NCBI GenBank assembly: GCA_019233415.1
Contig: JAFAMK010000231.1
Span: 1 to 14,659 of the forward strand
DNA from: Vulcanimicrobiota bacterium
Lineage (GTDB): Bacteria; Vulcanimicrobiota; Vulcanimicrobiia; Vulcanimicrobiales; Vulcanimicrobiaceae
DNA: 14,659 bases
Reading direction: 5' to 3'
Made by a program: the position numbers and the translations under genes. Positions 9,162 to 14,659 of this stretch are shown here, piece by piece (positions within the stretch are counted from its first letter, which is position 1; each line of letters begins with the position of its first letter). The notes below the pieces were generated by a model. That model worked only from the letters and a program-made list of their open reading frames with translations. It searched no databases and was not told the DNA's origin.

Positions 9162-10865
9162 CTATGCCGCCAGCGTGAAGCCCGAGAGGCCGTCGCGCAG
9201 GTCGACGGAGACGTCGTTGAGGTTGTCGATCGCGAGGCTCGACTGGCGCAGCGATTCGGCGGTCTGCTGCGCGCCTTCGCTCAACTGCGTGAGCGCTTGC
9301 GTGATGTGCTCGGCGCCGATCGCCTGCGCCTGCATCCCTTCGCTCACCTGCTCGACGCGCGGCGCCAGCGCCTGCACCTCGCCGATGATCTCGGTGAACT
9401 GGCCGCCGAGCTCCTCGATGTCGTGCACGCCGCGGCGGACCTGGTCGGAGAACTTGTCCATCCCCATCACGCCCGCGGAAACCGCCGACTGAATCTCCTT
9501 GACGATCCGTTCGATGTCGAACGTCGCGACCGACGTCTGGTCGGCGAGCCGGCGAATCTCCGTCGCCACGACGGAGAAGCCGCGGCCGTACTCGCCGGCC
9601 TTCTCGGCCTCGATCGCCGCGTTCAGCGAGAGCAGGTTCGTCTGGTCGGCGATCTTCGTGATGGTCGTGATGACCTGCGTGATGCTCCCCGCCTTCTCGT
9701 TGAGGACGACCAGTTTGTCGTTGATCGACTTCGCCGCGTCCATCACGCCGCGCATCGTCTCTTCCATCTGCGCGAGCCCGGCCTGACCGTTTCCGGCGAC
9801 GTTCGCGGTGTGCTCGGCGACCGTCGAGACGTCGCTCATCGTGCGAACCAGCTCCTTCGACGTCGCCGAGATCTCGCGCGAGGTCGCACCGATCTCGGTC
9901 ACGGTCGCCGCCGTCTCGCTCGCCGTCGCCTGCTGCTGCTTCGCGGTCGCGGCGATCTCGGAGACCGACGAGTTCACCCGCAGTGCGGACTCCTGCACCT
10001 TGCCGGCCAGCGACGAGAGCGAGCCGACCATGCGGCCGAACGACGCGGTGAGCACGCCGATCTCGTCGCCGCGCGTGCTGGCGTCGACCGTCACCGTCAA
10101 GTCGCCCGAACCGATGCGGTCGGCGAGGCCGGCGACGCGGCGCAGCGTCACCATGATGCTGCGCAGCAGCATGAAGCCGCACAGCGCGGCGGCGATCAGC
10201 GCGATCGCGCCGGCCACGAGGACCTGTCCGCTCACCGAGTTCGACGCGCCGTCGATCTCGTTCGTCGACACGACGACTTGCCGCTGGTTGAACGACACGA
10301 TGTCGTCGATCGCGCGTTTGAGCGCATCGAAGCGCGGCCCGACCCAGCTCATCAGCAAGGTACGCCCCTGCGCGCGCGTCGCCGGGTTCGCGTCCATCGC
10401 GAGCACTTCGCCCCGCGCTTCGAAATATGGCCGCAGCGCGGCGGTCAGCGCGCCCTGCAGCACGACGTACGTGCGCCGGTGTTCCGACCGGGGGGTCGTG
10501 CCGTACTGGGCGATCTCGCGCTCCAGCGTCGCGGCGCTGTCGCGCAGCTGCGCGAGCAGCCGCAGCTGCGCCGCGGGATTCGTCTCCAGCGCATGCCGCT
10601 CGACCAGCGCGAAGTCCGCGTCGCTCAGCTGCATGATCTGGGTGGTCTGGTTGATCCCGGGCGCGTAGTCGTTGCGGAGGCTCGTGACTTCGTGCTTCAC
10701 GGCGCCGAGCCGGACGTTCACGATGACGACCATCGCGATCATCAGCGCCAGGATAACCCCGAAGCTCGCGATGAGGCGCTGGCGGATCGTCCACGTCCGC
10801 AGCGAGTCGAAACGAATTCCAATCTTGGTCAAGGGAGTGCAAACCTCTCCGGGTGCGCGAACCAT
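9162..10865 (-). CDS. wspA: WspA-like methyl-accepting membrane receptor
   Basis: The protein is 567 residues if ATG 10865 is the start. A basic N-terminus is followed by transmembrane helix 1 (about 31-53), a roughly 160-residue helical periplasmic domain (54-213, four-helix-bundle style, without Cys), transmembrane helix 2 (214-236), a HAMP domain (237-290) and a long cytoplasmic coiled coil. The highly conserved kinase-contact hairpin is at 404-435 (KIADQTNLLSLNAAIEAEKA, then GEYGRGFSVVA). No NWETF-type CheR/CheB tether ends the protein. It would sense a surface or envelope cue and control the WspE kinase. The start is unsettled: ATG 10865 has no Shine-Dalgarno, while TTG 10832 has GGAGAGG 11 nt upstream and would remove 11 residues without touching the membrane helix. 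First gene of the operon. Confidence 0.93.
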   Translation of the reverse strand: MVRAPGEVCTPLTKIGIRFDSLRTWTIRQRLIASFGVILALMIAMVVIVNVRLGAVKHEVTSLRNDYAPGINQTTQIMQLSDADFALVERHALETNPAAQLRLLAQLRDSAATLEREIAQYGTTPRSEHRRTYVVLQGALTAALRPYFEARGEVLAMDANPATRAQGRTLLMSWVGPRFDALKRAIDDIVSFNQRQVVVSTNEIDGASNSVSGQVLVAGAIALIAAALCGFMLLRSIMVTLRRVAGLADRIGSGDLTVTVDASTRGDEIGVLTASFGRMVGSLSSLAGKVQESALRVNSSVSEIAATAKQQQATASETAATVTEIGATSREISATSKELVRTMSDVSTVAEHTANVAGNGQAGLAQMEETMRGVMDAAKSINDKLVVLNEKAGSITQVITTITKIADQTNLLSLNAAIEAEKAGEYGRGFSVVATEIRRLADQTSVATFDIERIVKEIQSAVSAGVMGMDKFSDQVRRGVHDIEELGGQFTEIIGEVQALAPRVEQVSEGMQAQAIGAEHITQALTQLSEGAQQTAESLRQSSLAIDNLNDVSVDLRDGLSGFTLAA

Positions 10866-11008
10866 GCGACAGACGGCGCGTCAGAGACCGCCTGACCGAA
10901 GACTAGGCCCGCTCACGGCCAGTTCTGGTGAACGGCTCACGAAAAGGTGGTGAAGGGCCCTTCGCAAGCGGGGGGAGCCGCCGCCCCGGGCAGCGCACGG
11001 TCAGCGGC
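10866..11008. other. Divergent intergenic region holding the Wsp operon promoter
   Basis: These 143 bases separate the receptor gene (minus strand) from the membrane protein gene (plus strand) and must carry or overlap the promoter of the seven-gene Wsp operon. I see two copies of GGCTCAC/GCTCACGG-like sequence flanking a small GTTC-TGGT-GAAC hairpin at about 10911-10940. No pair of promoter elements close to a sigma-70 consensus is convincing on either strand, and no terminator is seen. Confidence 0.4.
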
Positions 11009-11560
11009 ATGCACGACGCCTCGCCGCTGGCCGAATGGGCGAACTTCTACGTCATCACGGGCTCGTCGGCCGCCGCGCTGACGGGGCTGATGTTCGTCGT
11101 CATCACGCTCGCCGCCGGGAGCCGGACGAACACGACGAAGGACGGCATCTCGATCTTCAGCACCCCGACGGTCGTCCATTTCTGCGCGGCGCTGTTCATC
11201 TCGGTCGTGCTCAGCGCGCCCTGGCGCTCGCTCGTCCAGCCGGCGATCGTGCTCGGCGTGACCAGCCTGTTCGGCCTCGGGTACACGCTGCGCGTCCTGC
11301 TGCGCACCCTGCGCATAACGACCTACCGGCCGGACCTCGAGGACTGGTGCTGGTTCGTCGCCCTGCCGGCCTTCGCGTACGTCGTCACGCTTGCCGGTGC
11401 GCTCCGCCTCACCGCCGATCCGACGCTCTCGCTCTTCCTCTACGCCGGCGCGACGATACTGCTCGTCTTTCTCGGCATCCACAACGCGTGGGACGTCGTC
11501 ACCTACATCGCGGTCGTCAACCCGGACCTGGACCAGAAACCGCCGACCGACGGCTCTTGA
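11009..11560 (+). CDS. Five-helix integral membrane protein, function unknown
   Basis: I chose ATG 11009 (183 residues) because the in-frame sequence before it is Gly/Arg-rich and non-protein-like, whereas MHDASPLAEWANFYVITGSS begins a clean membrane protein. Hydrophobic segments lie at about 15-37, 54-72, 78-98, 113-133 and 140-162, which predicts five helices with a short polar tail (NPDLDQKPPTDGS). The first helix has a compact Gly-Ser-Ser-Ala-Ala-Ala-Leu-Thr-Gly pattern, and HNAWD ends the last. There is no signal peptide, catalytic motif or cysteine ligand set. I do not recognise the family. It is divergent from the Wsp operon and has no visible tie to it. The start lacks a good Shine-Dalgarno sequence. 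Confidence 0.68.
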   Translation: MHDASPLAEWANFYVITGSSAAALTGLMFVVITLAAGSRTNTTKDGISIFSTPTVVHFCAALFISVVLSAPWRSLVQPAIVLGVTSLFGLGYTLRVLLRTLRITTYRPDLEDWCWFVALPAFAYVVTLAGALRLTADPTLSLFLYAGATILLVFLGIHNAWDVVTYIAVVNPDLDQKPPTDGS

Positions 11561-11673
11561 GGCGGCGTCCTCCCGCTCACGGTTGGCCAGAAGGAGCTAG
11601 CGACCGAGCGGAGGGCCGTGGTGGGACTCGGACGAACGCACGCCCTCGTTCTGCCACGACATTTTGCCTGCGA

Positions 11674-11679
11674 CGGGAG
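11674..11679 (+). promoter_or_regulatory. Ribosome binding site for the small beta-rich protein
   Basis: CGGGAG lies 8 nt upstream of ATG 11688 and supports that start over the in-frame ATG at 11664. Confidence 0.5.
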
Positions 11680-11687
11680 CGCTCGAC

Positions 11688-12059
11688 ATGGCTTACAATC
11701 TGACGGTCGTCAACAACTACACGGTGTTCTTCTTCGACAACGGCAACCGCATCTTCGACAAGGGTACGCACCAGTTCGACGACCTGTCCGGCAACCACAC
11801 GCTCCAGCTGTTCGGGATGGGCGATCTGATCATCCACGACATCGCCGACAAGAAGCTGGACCAGTACACCAACCCGAAGATCCCGTGGACGAACTACACC
11901 TGGGGCGGAGTCATTCGCTACCGCGGCCATGACGCGTACTTCCGCTACGAAGGCGCGAACGGCAACATCAAAATGACCATTGACTTCCTCGGCTCGGTCG
12001 ACGTCCACTTCGAGCAGGGCGGCATGGCCATCTTTCTCGACGACATGACGGTCAGCTGA
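11688..12059 (+). CDS. Small beta-rich protein of unknown function
   Basis: The protein is 123 residues starting at ATG 11688 (MAYNLTVVNNYTV), which has GGGAG 8 nt upstream; a longer start at 11664 is less likely. It is rich in Asn, Tyr, Phe, Asp and Gly, with short alternating strands (VVNNYTVFFFDNGN, HTLQLFGMGDLIIHDI, DAYFRYEGANGNIKMTIDFL), suggesting an all-beta fold. There are no cysteines, signal peptide or membrane helices. Codon use (AAC, TAC, TTC, ATC, with some AT-rich codons) and base composition are visibly less GC-extreme than in the neighbours. Its TGA is one nucleotide before the ATG of the VOC protein, so the two are probably co-translated. I do not recognise it; a soluble binding or structural protein is only a guess. 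Confidence 0.7.
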   Translation: MAYNLTVVNNYTVFFFDNGNRIFDKGTHQFDDLSGNHTLQLFGMGDLIIHDIADKKLDQYTNPKIPWTNYTWGGVIRYRGHDAYFRYEGANGNIKMTIDFLGSVDVHFEQGGMAIFLDDMTVS

Positions 12060-12060
12060 G

Positions 12061-12867
12061 ATGCGCTATCCGGCGGGCGTTCCGTGCTGGGTCGACACAT
12101 TGCAGCCAGACCCGCGCGGCGCGGGCAAGTTCTACGGCGATCTCTTCGGGTGGGAGATCGCGGGACCGTGGCCGATGGAGAACGGCGGCGACTACTACGT
12201 CGCGCTGTTCGGTGGCGAGCAGGTCGCCGGAATCGGCGCGCTCCCGCCCGCCGCGCCCGGCGGCACGGCCTGGGGGACGTACGTCAGCGTCGACGCGGTC
12301 GAAGACGCCGTGCAGCGCGCGGTCGGCGCGGGCGCGAAGATCGTCGTACATCCGGTCGACGCGTCGCCGGCCGGTCGTCTGGCGGTGCTCACCGATCCGG
12401 CGGGCGCGATCTTCGGCGTGTGGGAAGCGGGTGACCGCGAGGGCGCGGAGCGCGTCAACGCGCCGAGCGCGTGGTCGATGAGCGCGCTGAGCACGCACGA
12501 CGTCGACGGCTCGAATGCATTCTACGGCACGCTGTTCGGATGGCAGACGCAAACGTTCGGCGGAGCGGCCGGCGCGCGCGCCGAGCTGTACCGGCTCCCG
12601 GGCTACGTCGGCGGTGTGCCGAATCAGCCCGTCCCGCGCGACGTCGTCGCGGTCGTCTTCGAATCGACCGACGAGCGACCGGCAACGTGGAACGTCGACT
12701 TCTGGATCGACGACGCCGAGGCCGCGGTCGCGCGCATCACGCGCGGCGGCGGAACGGTGATCGCGCCGCCGTTCGACGAGGGACCGTTCCGCCGCCTCGT
12801 CGCGGCCGACCCATGGGGCGCGGTGTTCTCGCTCAGCCAGCTCGTCCCCGACCGCTACAGACCCTGA
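12061..12867 (+). CDS. Tandem VOC (glyoxalase-fold) protein, CFP30B-like
   Basis: The protein is 268 residues with two vicinal-oxygen-chelate domains, about 7-125 and 136-262. Each begins with a strand and the FYG-x-LFGW motif (24-31 and 154-161) and ends with a DPAGAIFGVWE (112-122) or DPWGAVFSLSQ (250-260) strand. This layout matches the actinobacterial CFP30B/Rv0577-type tandem proteins, often annotated as hydroxylase or glyoxalase/bleomycin-resistance family. The second domain lacks the final acidic metal ligand, and a full set of metal ligands is not evident, so enzymatic activity is doubtful; ligand binding is equally possible. ATG 12061 follows the small beta-rich gene by 1 nt, implying co-translation. 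Fold is sure; reaction is not. Confidence 0.85.
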   Translation: MRYPAGVPCWVDTLQPDPRGAGKFYGDLFGWEIAGPWPMENGGDYYVALFGGEQVAGIGALPPAAPGGTAWGTYVSVDAVEDAVQRAVGAGAKIVVHPVDASPAGRLAVLTDPAGAIFGVWEAGDREGAERVNAPSAWSMSALSTHDVDGSNAFYGTLFGWQTQTFGGAAGARAELYRLPGYVGGVPNQPVPRDVVAVVFESTDERPATWNVDFWIDDAEAAVARITRGGGTVIAPPFDEGPFRRLVAADPWGAVFSLSQLVPDRYRP

Positions 12868-12876
12868 CGCCGCGGA

Positions 12877-12897
12877 GCTGTCACTGCCAGTGATAGC
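12877..12897. promoter_or_regulatory. Operator-like palindrome upstream of the aldo/keto reductase
   Basis: The half-sites TCACTG (12881-12886) and CAGTGA (12888-12893) form a perfect inverted repeat around one C. Outer GCT and AGC extend it to 10-bp arms with a single mismatch. It sits 48 nt before the reductase ATG. Its TGTCACTG-type half-site resembles operators of TetR-family repressors. No AT content or T-run suggests a terminator. No regulator gene is visible in the window. Confidence 0.55.
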
Positions 12898-12945
12898 ATT
12901 GCGCGCGATCTGGCTGAGCCGGTTCGCGTGCGGTACAACCGTGGC

Positions 12946-13929
12946 ATGACGACCACCATCACCCGCCGCCGTCTCGGCGCGCTGGAGACTTCGGCTCTCG
13001 GGCTCGGTTGCATGAGCATCTCGTGGGCATACGGCCCGCCGGCTGAAGCGACGGGCACTGCGGCGATCCACCGCGCGATCGATCTCGGCATTACGTTCAT
13101 CGACACCGCGGAAATCTATGGGCCGCTGCGCAACGAGGAAGTCGTCGGCGCAGCGATCCGCGACCGGCGCGATCAGGTGCAGCTCGCGACGAAGTGGGGC
13201 TTCCGGTTCGGCGACCAGAATCAGCGGCTCGGCGTCGACGGCTCGCCAGCCAACGCGCGCCGCGCGCTCGACGGCAGCCTGAAGCGGCTCGGCGTCGACT
13301 ACATCGACTTGTGGTACCAGCACCGCGTCGACCCCGCCGTGCCGATCGAAGAAACCGTCGGCGCGATGGCTGAAGCGGTCGCCGCCGGCAAAGTTCGCTG
13401 CATCGGCCTCTCCGAAGCGTCGGCCGCGACGATCCGCCGCGCGCACGCCGTGCACCCGATCACCGCGGTGCAGAGCGAATACTCGCTGTGGACGCGCGAT
13501 CCCGAGCGGGACGTTCTCCCGACGCTGAATGAGCTCGGCATCGGCTTCGTGCCGTACAGCCCGCTCGGCCGCGGCTTCCTCACCGGCACCGTCGACCCGA
13601 AGTCGCTCGGCGACGACGACTGGCGCAAGACGAACCCGCGCTTCGCCGGCGACAACGGCGAGCAGAACCTGCACGTCGTCGCGATCGTTCGCGAGGTCGC
13701 CGCCACGCACGACGCCACACCCGCGCAAGTCGCACTTGCCTGGGTCCTGAGCCATGGCGAACACATCGTCCCGATCTTCGGCACGACGAAGCCGGAGCGC
13801 GTCGAAGAAAACGCCCGCGCTGTCAACCTGACGCTGACCCCGTCCGACCGCGAAAGGCTCGACGCGATCGCCGCCCAAACGAGCGGCGACCGCTATCTGC
13901 CCGAGATGATGACCCTGCTCAACGGCTGA
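12946..13929 (+). CDS. Aldo/keto reductase
   Basis: The protein is 327 residues from ATG 12946 (MTTTITRRRLGALETSALGL); GTG 12928 would add six residues and is less typical. It is a complete TIM-barrel aldo/keto reductase of the YakC/AKR13-like group. The catalytic tetrad is present: D53 and Y58 in FIDTAEIYG, K83 in ATKWG, and H126 in WYQHRVD. The nicotinamide-stacking region VQSEYSLW (175-182) and the phosphate-binding stretch IFGTTKPERVEEN (277-289) point to NADPH. It would reduce aldehydes or ketones in the cytosol; the natural substrate is unknown. It stands downstream of the VOC protein on the same strand with a 78-nt gap containing a palindrome, so it may have its own regulated promoter. 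It converges on the secreted Ig-like gene with only 16 nt between. Confidence 0.93.
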   Translation: MTTTITRRRLGALETSALGLGCMSISWAYGPPAEATGTAAIHRAIDLGITFIDTAEIYGPLRNEEVVGAAIRDRRDQVQLATKWGFRFGDQNQRLGVDGSPANARRALDGSLKRLGVDYIDLWYQHRVDPAVPIEETVGAMAEAVAAGKVRCIGLSEASAATIRRAHAVHPITAVQSEYSLWTRDPERDVLPTLNELGIGFVPYSPLGRGFLTGTVDPKSLGDDDWRKTNPRFAGDNGEQNLHVVAIVREVAATHDATPAQVALAWVLSHGEHIVPIFGTTKPERVEENARAVNLTLTPSDRERLDAIAAQTSGDRYLPEMMTLLNG

Positions 13930-13945
13930 CCGCCGAGCGCGTACC

Positions 13946-14659
13946 TCAGCTTCCGCCGACGGAGGTGGTGGTGACGTCGACCGTGAGGGTCGCCGAATTT
14001 CCGCCGCCGCCGGCGATCGTGAAGGTGCAGTGACCGGCTGCGACCGGCGTGACGGTGAACGTCGTGCCGGTCGCCGGCGAGATCGTTGCGGTCGTGGCGC
14101 ACGAGTTCGGCTGACCCGATGCCGCGGTCGACGCGGTGAACGTGCCGCCGTAGTTCGCCTGGCTCGCGGTCGTCGTCTGCGCGTTCCCTGCGCCGGTCGC
14201 GGTGAACGAGAGGCTCGACTGCGTGAGCAGGACAGCCCCCGGCGCCGGCGTTGGCGTCGGCGTCGGCGTGGGTGTCGGCGTTGGCGTGGGAGTCGGAGTC
14301 GGCGTTGGGGCTGCGGTTGGCGTGGCGGTCGGTGTCGGTGAAGGCGTCGGCGTTGGCGTCGGCGACGCGTTGTTGACGATGACGGCGACGCCGGCGCTGT
14401 CGCCGTTCGCATCGCGGAACGAAATCTGCGTCGTGCCCGCGCCGACGGCGGTGACCGTGAAGACGGAGTTCGGTGCGCCCGCGCTCGCGCGGCGGCGTTC
14501 GCCGCTCGCCTGGAGCGACGACGGCGATACGGTTGCAATCGCGGTGTTCGCCGAGGACGACGTGAAGACGCCGGTGTAGCCATTTTCGCTCACCGTGACG
14601 GTCGCGTTCGTCCCCACCGTCAGCGTCAGCGAAGACGCACCGCCGGGCAAGGCGATCTG
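13946..14659 (-). CDS. Secreted Ig-like repeat protein with Pro-Thr linker, C-terminal part
   Basis: The frame is open to the right edge, so the N-terminus and any signal peptide are missing; about 237 residues remain. Two related Ig-like (Big-type) modules can be seen. One is near residues 10-95 (SENGYTGVFTSS, IATVSPSSLQ, FTVTAVGAGTTQISF). The other is near 140-237 (ASQANYGGTFTAST, TATISPATG, FTVTPVAAGHCTFTI). They are separated by a Pro-Thr linker of about 42 residues. The second module has two cysteines (in NSCATT and GHCTF) placed to form a disulfide, consistent with an extracellular protein. Such proteins are usually surface or secreted adhesion-type scaffolds, and no catalytic domain is visible. 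The ASQxxYxGxFT pattern is the reason I suspect Eremiobacterota. It ends 16 nt from the convergent aldo/keto reductase. Confidence 0.8.
   Translation of the reverse strand, partial: QIALPGGASSLTLTVGTNATVTVSENGYTGVFTSSSANTAIATVSPSSLQASGERRRASAGAPNSVFTVTAVGAGTTQISFRDANGDSAGVAVIVNNASPTPTPTPSPTPTATPTAAPTPTPTPTPTPTPTPTPTPTPAPGAVLLTQSSLSFTATGAGNAQTTTASQANYGGTFTASTAASGQPNSCATTATISPATGTTFTVTPVAAGHCTFTIAGGGGNSATLTVDVTTTSVGGS
14241..14366. repeat. Degenerate hexanucleotide repeat encoding the Pro-Thr linker
   Basis: About 21 tandem copies of a GGCGTN hexamer (plus strand; variants GGTGTC, GGAGTC, GCGGTC) run through the minus-strand gene, each encoding one Thr-Pro pair with a few Ala and Ser substitutions. 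Repeat length is a multiple of six, so gain or loss of units keeps the frame. It is a plausible site of length variation between strains and of assembly error. Confidence 0.85.

Noticed and set aside
9159..10895. Long open frame on the plus strand opposite the receptor gene
   Set aside because: GC-rich codon structure keeps antisense frames open. Its product is an Arg/Ala/Asp-rich mixture without domains, while the minus strand encodes a textbook MCP.
11569..11616. Possible terminator after the membrane protein (CCGCTC ... GAGCGG)
   Set aside because: The stem is only about 6 bp with a loop near 27 nt and no T-run.
14241..14366. CRISPR array
   Set aside because: Repeats are contiguous 6-mers without spacers and lie inside a coding frame.
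14202..14579. Plus-strand frame with a Gly-Val repeat over the hexamer array
   Set aside because: It is the complement of the Pro-Thr linker. The minus-strand product has Ig-like modules on both sides, so the Gly-Val frame is a shadow.
12052..14583. Very long minus-strand frame opposite the VOC protein and aldo/keto reductase
   Set aside because: The product is Arg/Ala-rich low-complexity sequence, and the opposite strand carries two complete conserved enzymes.

Overview
The window is very GC-rich DNA (dominated by GCG, CGC, GAC and TCG) from what looks like an uncultured soil- or rock-type bacterium. There is no rRNA or tRNA to place it. The codon style and a secreted Pro-Thr-linked Ig-like protein at the right edge resemble Eremiobacterota (WPS-2/Vulcanimicrobiota) genomes as I remember them, but this placement is inference. 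A GC-rich proteobacterium is the main alternative.

Left block, plus strand, 2-2960: three overlapping genes that look like surface-glycan genes. They are the C-terminal part of a polysaccharide pyruvyl transferase-like protein, a PhyH-type 2-oxoglutarate/Fe(II) oxygenase carrying a C-terminal Rieske-like domain, and a family-2 glycosyltransferase carrying a C-terminal beta-sandwich domain. The second Rieske ligand pair reads C-x-x-C instead of C-x-x-H.

Central block, minus strand, 10865 down to 2957: seven tightly packed genes in the order MCP, CheW, CheR-TPR, CheW with an N-terminal Cys motif, CheA-REC, CheB catalytic domain, REC-GGDEF. This is the gene order and domain content of the Pseudomonas Wsp surface-sensing system (wspABCDEFR), which sets cyclic-di-GMP through the diguanylate cyclase WspR. 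The kinase phosphosites, methylesterase triad, GGEEF active site and RxxD inhibitory site are all present. The clear departure is that the WspF-position gene is a bare methylesterase domain without the receiver domain found in Pseudomonas WspF. Adjacent genes overlap by 4-8 nt or are 1 nt apart, so the block is almost certainly one translationally coupled operon. Its last gene runs tail to tail into the glycosyltransferase, with interleaved stop codons.

Right block, 11009-14659: a five-helix membrane protein of unknown function divergent from the Wsp operon, a small beta-rich protein of unknown function in visibly lower-GC DNA, a tandem-VOC (glyoxalase-fold) protein starting 1 nt after it, an aldo/keto reductase preceded by an operator-like palindrome, and on the minus strand the C-terminal part of a secreted Ig-like protein with a (Pro-Thr)n linker encoded by a hexanucleotide repeat.

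The likely logic is that a membrane receptor array senses a surface-related cue, WspE phosphorylates WspR, and c-di-GMP rises. The neighbouring glycan genes could be an output, but nothing in the sequence proves that link. No stretch over 300 bases lacks a gene. No CRISPR array, insertion sequence, tRNA or convincing terminator was seen.
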